Positions 1-6,770 are shown, counted from the stretch's first letter. The stretch is DNA of 13,648 bases from Saprospiraceae bacterium (GCA_021739805.1 JAIPBB010000128.1:1-13648); one strand, 5' to 3'. Program-made: numbers and translations. Notes: generated from the sequence alone by a model not told the origin.

Positions 1-220
1 TATAAAACAAAAGATTGCCATAATAATCGGACATTGCTGAACTACACCCACCATCTGAATTGTCAATAGCTCCATTGATATCGGCAACAGGAGAAATATT
101 TGAAAAATCTAAACCGGCATTATTTAAAAAATACCAGTGGTTTGTATATTTTGAATAATGTTGGGCAAAGCAGGTGTTTGTTAATATTATTGCTAAAATT
201 AAGGGTAGGAGCTTTTTCAT
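1..220 (-). CDS. Secreted Bacteroidota surface protein, N-terminal fragment (gliding/T9SS type B-like)
   Basis: Partial gene on the minus strand: the ATG is at 220-218 and the frame stays open for 73 codons to the window edge. Residues 1-20 form a signal peptide (MKKLLPLILAIILTNTCFAQ) with a cleavage site before or after Gln20. The mature part begins with a Trp-Tyr-Phe motif, then NNAGLDFS and, after a Gly-Gly-Cys-Ser segment, GNLLFY. This 'WYFxNxAGLDF...GCxSxSDxxGNLLFY' pattern is characteristic of the start of very large Bacteroidota extracellular proteins that often end in a gliding-motility/type IX secretion type B sorting domain. That C-terminus lies outside the window, so secretion by T9SS is inferred from family resemblance only. 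The gene is divergent from the sigma operon. A TATATTTG -7 box sits just upstream. Family identification is fairly sure; function is unknown. Confidence 0.8.
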   Translation of the reverse strand, partial: MKKLLPLILAIILTNTCFAQHYSKYTNHWYFLNNAGLDFSNISPVADINGAIDNSDGGCSSAMSDYYGNLLFY

Positions 221-245
221 TTTATTATGGATTTAATTAAACATA

Positions 246-253
246 CAAATATA
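246..253 (-). promoter_or_regulatory. -7 box of the partial secreted-protein gene
   Basis: On the minus strand this reads TATATTTG, a full match to the Bacteroidota -7 consensus TAnnTTTG, 25 bases upstream of the ATG at 220. No convincing -33 TTG is seen at the expected distance. It predicts a leader of about 20 nt. Confidence 0.5.
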
Positions 254-516
254 ATGATAATCTATATAGAATCCTAGTTTTTAGATTCTTTATTATTATA
301 GAAAGTTTGCTTGCTAAAAGTTGGTTAAATGTCAGATAATCTGTTAGAAAGAAAGATAGATAGAAGGTGTTATTTTGTGATAGAGCTTATGGTATTTTAA
401 ATTAGTTAACTGCACGAAGCTACATAAATTCATAGTGTGATCAAATAACAAACAGCATTTTTGGCTGTTCTTAAATTAGATTAATGCTAGAAACGAATTC
501 TGGCAAAGAACAATTG

Positions 517-564
517 AATGACAGCGAAGCGAATGACTACTTAATGACAGCGAAGCGAATGACT
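517..564. repeat. 22-bp direct repeat, two copies
   Basis: The 22-mer that starts AATGACAGCGAAGC and ends GAATGACT occurs perfectly at 517-538 and 543-564, separated by four bases (period 26). Each unit contains GCGAAGCGAA. It lies about 50 bases upstream of the -33 box of the sigma operon, so it could be an upstream binding site or simply one of the many repeat remnants in this genome. Confidence 0.75.
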
Positions 565-610
565 GTAGATATAAAGATAATACAACCATAATTTTAAAAT
601 CAGATTTTTT

Positions 611-641
611 TTGAACAAATAAATTCTTTCCTGTAACTTTA
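611..641 (+). promoter_or_regulatory. Promoter of the sigma factor operon
   Basis: TTG (611-613, part of TTTG) is followed after 20 bases by TAACTTTA (634-641), one mismatch from the Bacteroidota -7 consensus TAnnTTTG. Predicted start is near 648, giving a leader of about 45 nt before the ATG at 695. Confidence 0.6.
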
Positions 642-694
642 CGAATTATTAATGCGTCATAGTTTGGAGCACATAAATTTCTAACATTTATTGA

Positions 695-1183
695 ATGACC
701 ACAATTGAATATAATTCCTGCGTTGATAAGTTTTCGGATGGTGTTTATCGCTTTATCCTAAAAAACATCAAAGACGATGACAAGGCTAAAGATGTTGTCC
801 AGGAATCGTTTACTAAAATGTGGGAGAAAGTTGGAGATATTACTTATTCAAAAGCAAAATCATATTTGTTTACAACTGCTTATCACACAATGATTGATGC
901 TATAAGGAAAGACAAAAAGCAAACAAACTATGATGATATTGCACCTTATGATACTTTTGGACATGAAGATGGATATTCTGATTTAAAAGAAATACTAAAT
1001 GAAGCGGTAAATAAATTGCCCGAAGTTCAAAGGTCAGTAATAATGCTTAGAGATTATGAAGGTTACTCCTATAAAGAAATTGGAGATATAGTAAATTTGA
1101 ATGAATCACAAGTGAAAGTATATATTTACAGAGCAAGAGTGTTTTTGAAAAACTATATTGGAAGTATGGATATGGTAGTTTGA
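695..1183 (+). CDS. ECF-type RNA polymerase sigma-70 factor
   Basis: 162 residues, the usual length of an extracytoplasmic-function sigma factor. Region 2 covers about residues 9-75, with the core-binding helix DVVQESFTKMW (33-43) and the -10-recognition part ending at IRKDKK. A short acidic linker (78-97) replaces region 3. Region 4 spans about 98-156, with LPEVQRSVIMLRDYEGYS followed by the helix-turn-helix YKEIGDIVNLNESQVKVYIYRAR. It should direct RNA polymerase to a specific regulon, probably an envelope one. The ATG at 695 is the first start after a promoter-like TTG/TAACTTTA pair; there is no Shine-Dalgarno sequence, as is normal in this phylum. The stop at 1181-1183 is followed one base later by the octamer array and then by a membrane protein likely to be its anti-sigma factor. 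The regulated promoters cannot be identified from this window. Confidence 0.92.
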   Translation: MTTIEYNSCVDKFSDGVYRFILKNIKDDDKAKDVVQESFTKMWEKVGDITYSKAKSYLFTTAYHTMIDAIRKDKKQTNYDDIAPYDTFGHEDGYSDLKEILNEAVNKLPEVQRSVIMLRDYEGYSYKEIGDIVNLNESQVKVYIYRARVFLKNYIGSMDMVV

Positions 1184-1184
1184 C

Positions 1185-1368
1185 AATGATAGAATGCGAT
1201 AATGCGATAATGATGTAATGCGATAATGATGTAATGCGATAATGATGTAATGCGATAATGATGTAATGCGATAATGATGTAATGATGTAATGATGTAATG
1301 ATGTAATGATAGAATGATGTAATGATAGAATGATGTAATGCGATAATGCTTAAATGATTAAATAGAAA
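1185..1368 (+). repeat. Array of 23 consecutive octamers filling the sigma/anti-sigma spacer
   Basis: The spacer after the sigma stop codon is one base plus exactly 23 x 8 bases. 22 units start with AATG: AATGATGT x10, AATGCGAT x7, AATGATAG x3, AATGCTTA and AATGATTA once each; the last unit is AATAGAAA and abuts the ATG at 1369. Five copies of the 16-mer AATGCGATAATGATGT run from 1201 to 1280. Because 8 is not a multiple of 3, all frames are closed by stops. In most units the ATG is followed by one codon and a TAA that overlaps the next ATG (TAATG). The array is at the 5' side of the membrane-protein gene and downstream of the sigma gene, so it is presumably transcribed. Confidence 0.9.
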
Positions 1369-2685
1369 ATGGAAATAAACAGAAATAACTACGAAGTTTT
1401 TTTAATCGACTACCTTGACGGGAATTTAAGCCCGGAAATGGTTGCCGAACTTCTGTTATTTTTGGAAAGCAATCCTGACCTTAAAGAAGAATTTGAAGGA
1501 ATGGAGGATATTTCTGTTGTTGAAGAAGAAATTATCCCTATAGCTATCGGGATTGATTTTAAAGAAAGCCTGAAAAAACCTGTAATTGAAAAATTAATCA
1601 CTAAAGAAAATTACGAAGAGTATTTTATTGCCAGCCTTGAAGGTGATTTAGCTAAGAAAGAGCAAAAAGAACTTGTTGATTTCCTTTTGAAAAACCCCGA
1701 ACTATCAAAAGAGTTCAAATTATTTAAACAAACTTTCCTTGTACCGGAAACAGAAATCAAATTCTCAAATAAATCATCTATAAAAAAGATAATTGTTGAA
1801 GCTGTTGATGAAATCGGTCAACACAATTACGAAGAATTTTTCATAGCTGATATTGAAGGCGATTTAGACTTAAATAAAAAACATAATCTGAAAGTTTTCC
1901 TTCAGGCTAATCCACAACTTAAAAAGGAATACGATATTTTTAGAAATACTGTTTTAACTCCTGATTTTAATATTGTTTATGATGATAAACGTTCGTTAAA
2001 AAAAGCTGTTTTACCTGTCTTCACCCGAAAAACAATTTATTATTCTGTTTCAATCGCAGCTTCAATTTTAATCTTATTATCAATTTTCTTATCACAACCT
2101 AAAACGCCAATCTCAAATCTCAGTCTTGCTGAAAGAAAGCAAAATAGCAGTTATCTGAAATTTAATAAATCATCTATTGAAGAAGCTACTGATAATGTTT
2201 CTTTAAATAAAATTACAAATAATACTGCTTACGCTGAAAATCCGGTTAAAGCAAAAAGTCGAATTCGAAACACTCAAAATATTAATGAAGTTAATTCAAT
2301 TCCATCAAGTGAACTTTTAGCATCAACATCAGAAAATATCAACCAAATTGATGACGAAAGAGACTTTTATACATCTATTTATTATGAATTTCTTTCGGCA
2401 GAGTATTATAGAAATTTAGCTCAAAACGATGTGGAGAGTAAAGACGAACACTCAACTCTAGCTCAATACGGATTGAAAAGAATGCGATTGTTTTTAAATA
2501 GAAATAATGAAGATTATCAAATCGACAACACTAAGTTTTCATTATGGGAAGTTGCTGATGCAGGACTAATAGGTTTTAATCGTCTATCCAATAAAAATAT
2601 AAAACTCGATAAAGAAACTGACGAATACGGAAAAGTTATTTCCTATGCCGTTGTTGGAGATTCTTTTCAGTTTAAAAGGAAATAA
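1369..2685 (+). CDS. Membrane protein with triplicated cytoplasmic repeat, probable anti-sigma factor
   Basis: 438 residues. The N-terminal part is three copies of a ~72-residue unit: NYEVFLIDYLDGNL (7-20), NYEEYFIASLEGDL (81-94) and NYEEFFIADIEGDL (153-166). Each is followed by a helix ending in F-L-x-x-N-P-x-L-x-x-E-(F/Y), then an acidic/Pro stretch and a closing (S)(L/I)KK motif at about 67-70, 137-140 and 209-212. One transmembrane helix lies at about 224-242 (YYSVSIAASILILLSIFLS). The remainder (about 243-438) is predicted periplasmic, with a conserved-looking end containing LWEVADAGLIGFNRLS. Position after an ECF sigma gene, one membrane span and a cytoplasmic N-terminus support an anti-sigma role; no zinc-binding HxxxCxxC motif is present, so it is not a classical ZAS-type anti-sigma factor. 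Similar genes sit after ECF sigma genes in other Bacteroidota. The function is inferred, not shown. Confidence 0.65.
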   Translation: MEINRNNYEVFLIDYLDGNLSPEMVAELLLFLESNPDLKEEFEGMEDISVVEEEIIPIAIGIDFKESLKKPVIEKLITKENYEEYFIASLEGDLAKKEQKELVDFLLKNPELSKEFKLFKQTFLVPETEIKFSNKSSIKKIIVEAVDEIGQHNYEEFFIADIEGDLDLNKKHNLKVFLQANPQLKKEYDIFRNTVLTPDFNIVYDDKRSLKKAVLPVFTRKTIYYSVSIAASILILLSIFLSQPKTPISNLSLAERKQNSSYLKFNKSSIEEATDNVSLNKITNNTAYAENPVKAKSRIRNTQNINEVNSIPSSELLASTSENINQIDDERDFYTSIYYEFLSAEYYRNLAQNDVESKDEHSTLAQYGLKRMRLFLNRNNEDYQIDNTKFSLWEVADAGLIGFNRLSNKNIKLDKETDEYGKVISYAVVGDSFQFKRK

Positions 2686-2693
2686 TTGTAGAA

Positions 2694-2778
2694 GGCTAAG
2701 GAGAAGGCTTAGGCTAAGGAGAAGGATGGAAAAAGGCAAAAGGCAAAAAAAGTCCGAAGTCCGAAGTCTGAAGTCGAA
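2694..2778. repeat. Short tandem repeats in the anti-sigma/DUF2807 spacer
   Basis: Several simple arrays follow one another: GGCTAAGGAGAAGG at 2694-2707 and again at 2712-2725; the heptamer AAAGGCA at 2732-2738 and 2739-2745; and four heptamers AGTCCGA, AGTCCGA, AGTCTGA, AGTCGAA at 2751-2778. The stretch is purine-rich and has no coding potential. Similar AAAGGCA words recur after rlmN near 12950-13003. Confidence 0.75.
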
Positions 2779-2808
2779 AGAAAAGTAACCTGAAACATCA
2801 AACCCCTG

Positions 2809-2828
2809 CACTGAGCGAAGTCGAAGTG
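2809..2828. repeat. Dispersed repeat CACTGAGCGAAGTCGAAGTG
   Basis: A 20-mer with an imperfect palindromic form (CACT/AGTG ends, CGA/TCG inside). It is preceded by AAACCCCTG, as is the copy at 13465-13484. Three near-identical copies occur at 13390-13484 and a shortened reverse-strand copy at 13155-13172. It sits about 100 bases before the DUF2807 gene. Confidence 0.8.
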
Positions 2829-2930
2829 TGAAACTCCCCCCACTTAAAAATCTAAATTTCATTTTTGCTGTAACAATTTGAAATACTTGTTCGTCCTAAA
2901 AACGATTATAAATTCAAAAAATAAATTATC

Positions 2931-4370
2931 ATGAAAAAAATAAAAATTATAGCAATCTCTTTATTTTGCTTTCTCTTTTTAAATTCTTACTCCCAAGAAG
3001 ACGTGAAAACAAATATTGCTCCCGAAGATTTTCCTTCATTCACAAAAATTGATGCTAGTGGACTATATAATTTAGTTATTATGCAAGGTGAAACACAGGA
3101 CATTTGGGTTAAAACTTCAAAAGAATACAAAGAAGGAGATATTAAAGTTGAAGTAAAAAATGATGTTTTAAAGATTTCATCTAAGTCAGCCGGCAGTTCA
3201 GCGAATTCCACAATTAGTGTAACTTATGTAGATTTAAAAGAAATCGAACTTAGTGGTGTTGTAAATCTAAAAAATGATGGTGTAATTAATACTGATAAAT
3301 TTAAAATTTATGCAGCAGGAGCAACAGATACTAAATTGTTAGTTGAAGTTAAAGAACTTTTTGTTGAAGCTTCAGGAGCAGCAAGCGTAAAACTTGATGG
3401 GAAAGCAGACACAAACACGATTAAAGCATCAGGTGCCAGCAATATAAAAGCATATGCTCTTGAAACACAATACACTAATGCCGATATTAGTGGAGCAGCA
3501 GACGCAAGAGTAAATGCAAAAAAAGAAATAAAAGGAAGTATTTCCGGAGCAAGTGATTTAAAATATCTGGAAGCACCCGAAAATATTGATATAAAAGCAA
3601 GTGGTACTGCTGATATTGGAATTTCATCCGGTAAAATTGATACAACAAAGTTCAATCTTGGTGGGAAAGAACTTATCATTATCGATGATGATATGAAAAA
3701 AGAAATTTCCAAAGCAAAAAAAGCAAAATCAAGAAAGAAATATGATGGTCATTGGGATGGACTTGATTTAGGTTTAAATGGATATTTAAATAGTGATTAC
3801 AATAATAATCTGCCATCAACTTATTCATTTCTCGACCTTAAACAAGAAAAATCGTGGTCAGTTGGAATAAATGCTCTTGAACAAAATTTTAATCTTATTA
3901 GAAATCATTTTGGAGTAACAACAGGATTAGGATTCCAAATGAACAATTATAGATTTGCCAATAATATTAATTTAACTTCTGATTCATTAACAATTTTTGG
4001 ATTTAAGGATACTATTCACAATTATACCAAAAGCAAATTAAACGTTAATTACTTCACTATTCCATTACTTTTCGAATATCAAACAAATAACAAGAGCAGA
4101 ACTAACAGCTTTCATATTGCCGTTGGTGGAATATTTGGAGTGAAAGTTGGTTCACACACAAAAATGGTTTACACTGATGGTGACAAAAAAGAAAAAACAA
4201 AATCACGTGATGATTTTCATTTGAATCCTATTAAATATGAAGCAACAGTTCGAATTGGTTGGGGAAAATTGGATTTATTTGCAAATTACGCATTATCAAG
4301 TTTGTTTGAAGATGGAGAAGGACCGGTTATGTATCCATTCACCGCAGGAATAAGTTTATCAGGAAATTAA
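2931..4370 (+). CDS. DUF2807 (head GIN-like) protein with C-terminal outer-membrane beta-barrel
   Basis: 479 residues. Residues 1-21 are a signal peptide (lysines, then a hydrophobic core ending near SYSQ). Residues about 36-230 match the putative auto-transporter adhesin/head-GIN (DUF2807) pattern of a beta-helix: repeated Ser-Gly-Ala/Thr turns at SGVVNL (108), ASGAASVKL (147), ASGASNIKA (166), ISGAADARV (186), ISGASDLKY (204) and ASGTADIGI (223). A basic Lys/Arg linker (about 256-270) leads to about 205 residues of alternating aromatic strands (HWDGLDLGLNGYL onward to TAGISLSGN) that look like a small outer-membrane barrel of the PorT/OMP type. The protein is therefore probably a barrel carrying a beta-helical domain; which face it is on is not visible. 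It is the last gene of the sigma operon, followed by a strong terminator. It is either a target or a sensor of the sigma/anti-sigma pair. Ligand unknown. Confidence 0.8.
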   Translation: MKKIKIIAISLFCFLFLNSYSQEDVKTNIAPEDFPSFTKIDASGLYNLVIMQGETQDIWVKTSKEYKEGDIKVEVKNDVLKISSKSAGSSANSTISVTYVDLKEIELSGVVNLKNDGVINTDKFKIYAAGATDTKLLVEVKELFVEASGAASVKLDGKADTNTIKASGASNIKAYALETQYTNADISGAADARVNAKKEIKGSISGASDLKYLEAPENIDIKASGTADIGISSGKIDTTKFNLGGKELIIIDDDMKKEISKAKKAKSRKKYDGHWDGLDLGLNGYLNSDYNNNLPSTYSFLDLKQEKSWSVGINALEQNFNLIRNHFGVTTGLGFQMNNYRFANNINLTSDSLTIFGFKDTIHNYTKSKLNVNYFTIPLLFEYQTNNKSRTNSFHIAVGGIFGVKVGSHTKMVYTDGDKKEKTKSRDDFHLNPIKYEATVRIGWGKLDLFANYALSSLFEDGEGPVMYPFTAGISLSGN

Positions 4371-4396
4371 GTTTAATTTTCCCATATATATTATAA

Positions 4397-4428
4397 GCCA
4401 TCCACCAATTTACGGATGGTTTTTTTTT
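4397..4428 (+). terminator. Rho-independent terminator of the sigma operon
   Basis: CCATCC (4398-4403) pairs with GGATGG (4414-4419) around a 10-base loop, followed by nine T residues (4420-4428). It begins 27 bases after the stop of the DUF2807/barrel gene. Confidence 0.88.
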
Positions 4429-4458
4429 GCCCCTAAATCAAATAATTTTCTAAATTTA
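4427..4458 (+). promoter_or_regulatory. Promoter of yebC, overlapping the upstream terminator
   Basis: TTG (4427-4429) at the end of the terminator T-run is followed after 21 bases by TAAATTTA (4451-4458), one mismatch from TAnnTTTG. Predicted leader is about 25 nt to the ATG at 4489. Confidence 0.5.
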
Positions 4459-4488
4459 CACCTCAATTTAATTTAAAACATATTAATC

Positions 4489-5238
4489 ATGTCAGGACAC
4501 AGTAAATGGTCAACTATAAAGCGAAAAAAAGGTGCTATTGATGCAAAACGTTCGAAAATGTTTTCGAAAGTAATCAAGGAAATTACTATTGCTGTTAAAG
4601 AAGGAGGTAGTGATTATGATTCAAATCCACGATTAAGATTAGCAATCTCAAATGCAAAAGGCTGTAATATGCCTAAAGACAATATTACAAGAGCAATAAA
4701 TAAAGCTGCTGATAAAGATACATCAAATTTTGTTGAAGTAAATTATGAGGGTTATGCTGCTCACGGTGTTGGTGTTTTTGTTGAATGTCTGACCGATAAT
4801 CTACAGAGAACAATTAGCAATGTCAGATCATATTTCAACAAATTTAATGGTAGTCTTGGCAAAAATGGTTGTTTAAGTTTTGTTTTTGAACGAAAAGGTA
4901 TTTTCACAATTCCGCTTGGTGAGCTTGACCAGGATGAGTTCGAAATGGAAGTTATTGACGGTGGAGCTGAGGATATTGTCCTTGAAGATGGTTTCTTCAC
5001 AATTACTACTGCAATGGAAGATTTTGGGTTAATGCAAAAAAAACTTGAAAAACTCGGTATTGCACCTGAAAGTGCAAAACTTGAAAGAATTCCTTTAAAT
5101 ACTGAAAAATTATCAGTTGATCATGCACGAACTGTTTTGAAACTTATCGACATTATTGAAGATGATGACGATGTTCAGGAAGTTTATCATAATCTTGAAT
5201 TTACTGATGAGTTAATTGCGGAATTGGAAAAGGAATAG
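4489..5238 (+). CDS. yebC: YebC/PmpR (TACO1) family protein
   Basis: 249 residues, the usual family length. The N-terminus MSGHSKWSTIKRKKGAIDAK with RSKMFSKVIKEITIAVKEGG is the signature of the family, followed by NPRLRLAISNAKGCNMPKDNI and a YEGYAAHGVGVFVECLTDN block near residues 89-107. The C-terminal two-thirds carry the two alpha/beta domains (DELGAED-type acidic region at 150-165). The family was long annotated as transcriptional regulators (PmpR); more recent work on YebC and mitochondrial TACO1 links it to translation of difficult, proline-rich stretches on the ribosome. It is a cytoplasmic housekeeping protein, monocistronic here, between a terminator and a convergent gene. The start is fixed by the conserved MSGHSKW. 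Confidence 0.95.
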   Translation: MSGHSKWSTIKRKKGAIDAKRSKMFSKVIKEITIAVKEGGSDYDSNPRLRLAISNAKGCNMPKDNITRAINKAADKDTSNFVEVNYEGYAAHGVGVFVECLTDNLQRTISNVRSYFNKFNGSLGKNGCLSFVFERKGIFTIPLGELDQDEFEMEVIDGGAEDIVLEDGFFTITTAMEDFGLMQKKLEKLGIAPESAKLERIPLNTEKLSVDHARTVLKLIDIIEDDDDVQEVYHNLEFTDELIAELEKE

Positions 5239-5247
5239 CCATCTAAA

Positions 5248-5372
5248 ATCAAGCACCAAAATACAAATAAATAACAATTTTCGAAAATCCAATTTTCAAA
5301 ACGGTTTGAAACATTTAATAATTGGAATTTGGAAATTATTTGGGATTTGGGATTTGATTTTTGGTGTTTCAA
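5248..5372. repeat. Imperfect inverted repeat between convergent yebC and terC-like gene
   Basis: The 135-base spacer between the convergent stops is an A-rich left half (with CACCAAAA at 5254-5261) and a T-rich right half (TTTTGGTG at 5359-5366) that can pair imperfectly over about 50 bases, including CCAATT/AATTGG-type inner words. The right half contains TTTGGGATTTGGGATTTG, a short direct repeat. It could form a large hairpin in either transcript and serve as a two-way transcription stop; no compact GC-rich stem with T-run is present. Confidence 0.5.
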
Positions 5373-5373
5373 C

Positions 5374-6435
5374 TTAAAACGTTGCTTTTGGTTTTGCTTC
5401 TTTTGGAAACATAAGCGATGATAAAATACTAACAGTAAGTATTCCTAGAATTATCCAAAGTGAAATAGTTGTTGTAAATCCAAGAGATTCCAGATAATCA
5501 TGAAATATCATTTTCACACCAATAAAAGTCAAAAGAACTGAAAGTCCGACTTTTAAATAATGGAAAATGTGAATTACATTTATTACCAAAAAGAATAAAG
5601 CTCTTAAGCCAAGTATTGCAAATACATTTGAAAAGAAAACCACATAAGGGTCTTTTGTAACCGAAAATATTGCAGGTATTGAATCAACAGCAAAAATCAC
5701 ATCTGAAAATTCAATAACCAGCAAAACAATAAACAATGGTGTAATAAAAGTTTTATGATTTTTGCTTACAAAAAAATGATGCCTGACATAGCGAGGGTAA
5801 ACCGCAAAACGTTTGGAAGCAAATTTAACAACGGGATGATGTTCAACATCAATTTCATCTTCTTTGTTTCGTGTGATAAACATCCTTATTCCTGTATAGA
5901 TTAACAATCCACCAAATAAATAAAGAACCCAATTAAATTTTTGTATTAAAGCTGCGGCACTAAAAATAAAGATAAATCTCATAACCAATGCACCCAGTAT
6001 TCCCCAGAATAAAACCTTTTTATAATATATTTCCTTTACTCCAAAAGCAAAGAAAATCAATACCATAACAAAAATATTATCAACAGATAAGGACTTTTCG
6101 ATTAAATAGCCGGTTATGTATTCTAGTGCAAGATTCTTTTTATAGACTTTAACAGCTTCTTCAAAGCTTAGTGATTCAATTTCAATGGGATGAGAGTATT
6201 TTTCAATTTTTTGTTGTATGTCTTCTTTTGATTTAATTCCATGAATCACATCTCCTTTAAAATGTATAAAACCATAAAAAACCAGAGAAATCCCTATATA
6301 AACTAATGACCAAATAAGAGCTTCTTTAAAAGCTATAACATGACTTTTTTTATTGAAAAGCCCCAGGTCAATCATCAATATGCTAAGAATCAGAACCAGA
6401 AAAATTGAAAAGAAAATTATTTCGCTATTGTTCAT
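5374..6435 (-). CDS. TerC/Alx family integral membrane protein
   Basis: 353 residues on the minus strand, with about eight to nine hydrophobic helices. Family landmarks: D23-LGLF in the first helix, the acidic motif EKSLSVDNIFV (113-123), IEFSDVIFAVDSIPAIF (231-247) and GLRALFFLV (276-284); the two acidic membrane motifs are the presumed cation sites of TerC proteins. The family includes Alx-type transporters linked to manganese export and alkaline-pH response, and TerC of tellurite-resistance clusters; no ter genes are nearby, so an Alx-like metal-homeostasis role is the better guess. An unusually long polar loop (about 60-105) and a basic cytosolic loop with HHPVVKFASKRF (199-210) separate the two halves. 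It is monocistronic, with a perfect -7 box 18 bases upstream of the ATG at 6435. No yybP-ykoY-like leader is possible in so short a 5' region. Confidence 0.9.
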   Translation of the reverse strand: MNNSEIIFFSIFLVLILSILMIDLGLFNKKSHVIAFKEALIWSLVYIGISLVFYGFIHFKGDVIHGIKSKEDIQQKIEKYSHPIEIESLSFEEAVKVYKKNLALEYITGYLIEKSLSVDNIFVMVLIFFAFGVKEIYYKKVLFWGILGALVMRFIFIFSAAALIQKFNWVLYLFGGLLIYTGIRMFITRNKEDEIDVEHHPVVKFASKRFAVYPRYVRHHFFVSKNHKTFITPLFIVLLVIEFSDVIFAVDSIPAIFSVTKDPYVVFFSNVFAILGLRALFFLVINVIHIFHYLKVGLSVLLTFIGVKMIFHDYLESLGFTTTISLWIILGILTVSILSSLMFPKEAKPKATF

Positions 6436-6452
6436 ATGATTGAATTACTCTC

Positions 6453-6460
6453 CAAATTTA
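6453..6460 (-). promoter_or_regulatory. -7 box of the TerC/Alx gene
   Basis: Minus strand reads TAAATTTG, a perfect TAnnTTTG, 17 bases before the ATG. The -33 box is weak (TTT about 18 bases upstream). Predicted leader is only about 12-13 nt. Confidence 0.55.
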
Positions 6461-6535
6461 AAAATATTTCATCGAATAAAAGTTATTATTAATTATGATT
6501 TTCAAAATATGCTTAAATAATAAATTAAAAAGTGA

Positions 6536-6543
6536 TAAATTTG
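6536..6543 (+). promoter_or_regulatory. -7 box of tRNA-Lys
   Basis: TAAATTTG is a perfect TAnnTTTG match ending 8 bases before the first base of the mature tRNA, which fits transcription starting at or just before the tRNA 5' end. The -33 region has only a TTA (6513-6515). Confidence 0.55.
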
Positions 6544-6551
6544 CCGAAATT

Positions 6552-6624
<73 letters not shown>

Positions 6625-6770
6625 CTTTTTCTTATATACCTAAATTCCCATAAAATTCATTATTAATTGTTTTTGCAGGCCAAATAAGGATGTTAGACCA
6701 TAGTGCGAAAGATAATCTAACGATTAATGTTAATGTAATCCCATATTAATCTATATTTGTCGCATAATAG
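6625..6770. other. Non-coding stretch between tRNA-Lys and the integrase remnant
   Basis: AT-rich, no ORF of note (the longest ATG frame, from 6690, gives 19 residues). No second copy of the tRNA 3' end, which would mark an attachment site, is seen here or elsewhere in the window. Confidence 0.5.
6752..6759 (+). promoter_or_regulatory. -7-like box ahead of the recombinase remnant
   Basis: TATATTTG fully matches TAnnTTTG, 12 bases before the open frame at 6771. No -33 TTG is visible. It may be the relic promoter of the degraded integrase gene. Confidence 0.35.

Larger units (their letters stand above)
221..694. other. Divergent intergenic region without a gene
   Basis: 474 bases between the partial minus-strand gene and the sigma factor. 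Both strands are closed by frequent stops and no small ORF with a plausible start was found. It holds the two divergent promoters, a 10-bp perfect palindrome TCTATATAGA (261-270), a hairpin-capable AACAGC/GCTGTT pair (461-479) with no T-run, and a 22-bp direct repeat (517-564). Confidence 0.6.

Noticed and set aside
461..479. Hairpin AACAGC/GCTGTT as a terminator
   Set aside because: A 6-bp stem with no T-run on either strand and no gene ending beside it.
1185..1368. CRISPR array
   Set aside because: Units are 8 bases with no spacers, and no cas gene is present; it is a simple octamer tandem repeat.
3308..3712. 134-residue minus-strand frame inside the DUF2807 gene
   Set aside because: Antisense shadow of a low-complexity Ala/Ser-rich beta-helix region; no start signal and composition mirrors the sense codons.
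6690..6749. 19-residue ORF between tRNA-Lys and the integrase remnant
   Set aside because: Too short, without promoter or recognisable pattern.
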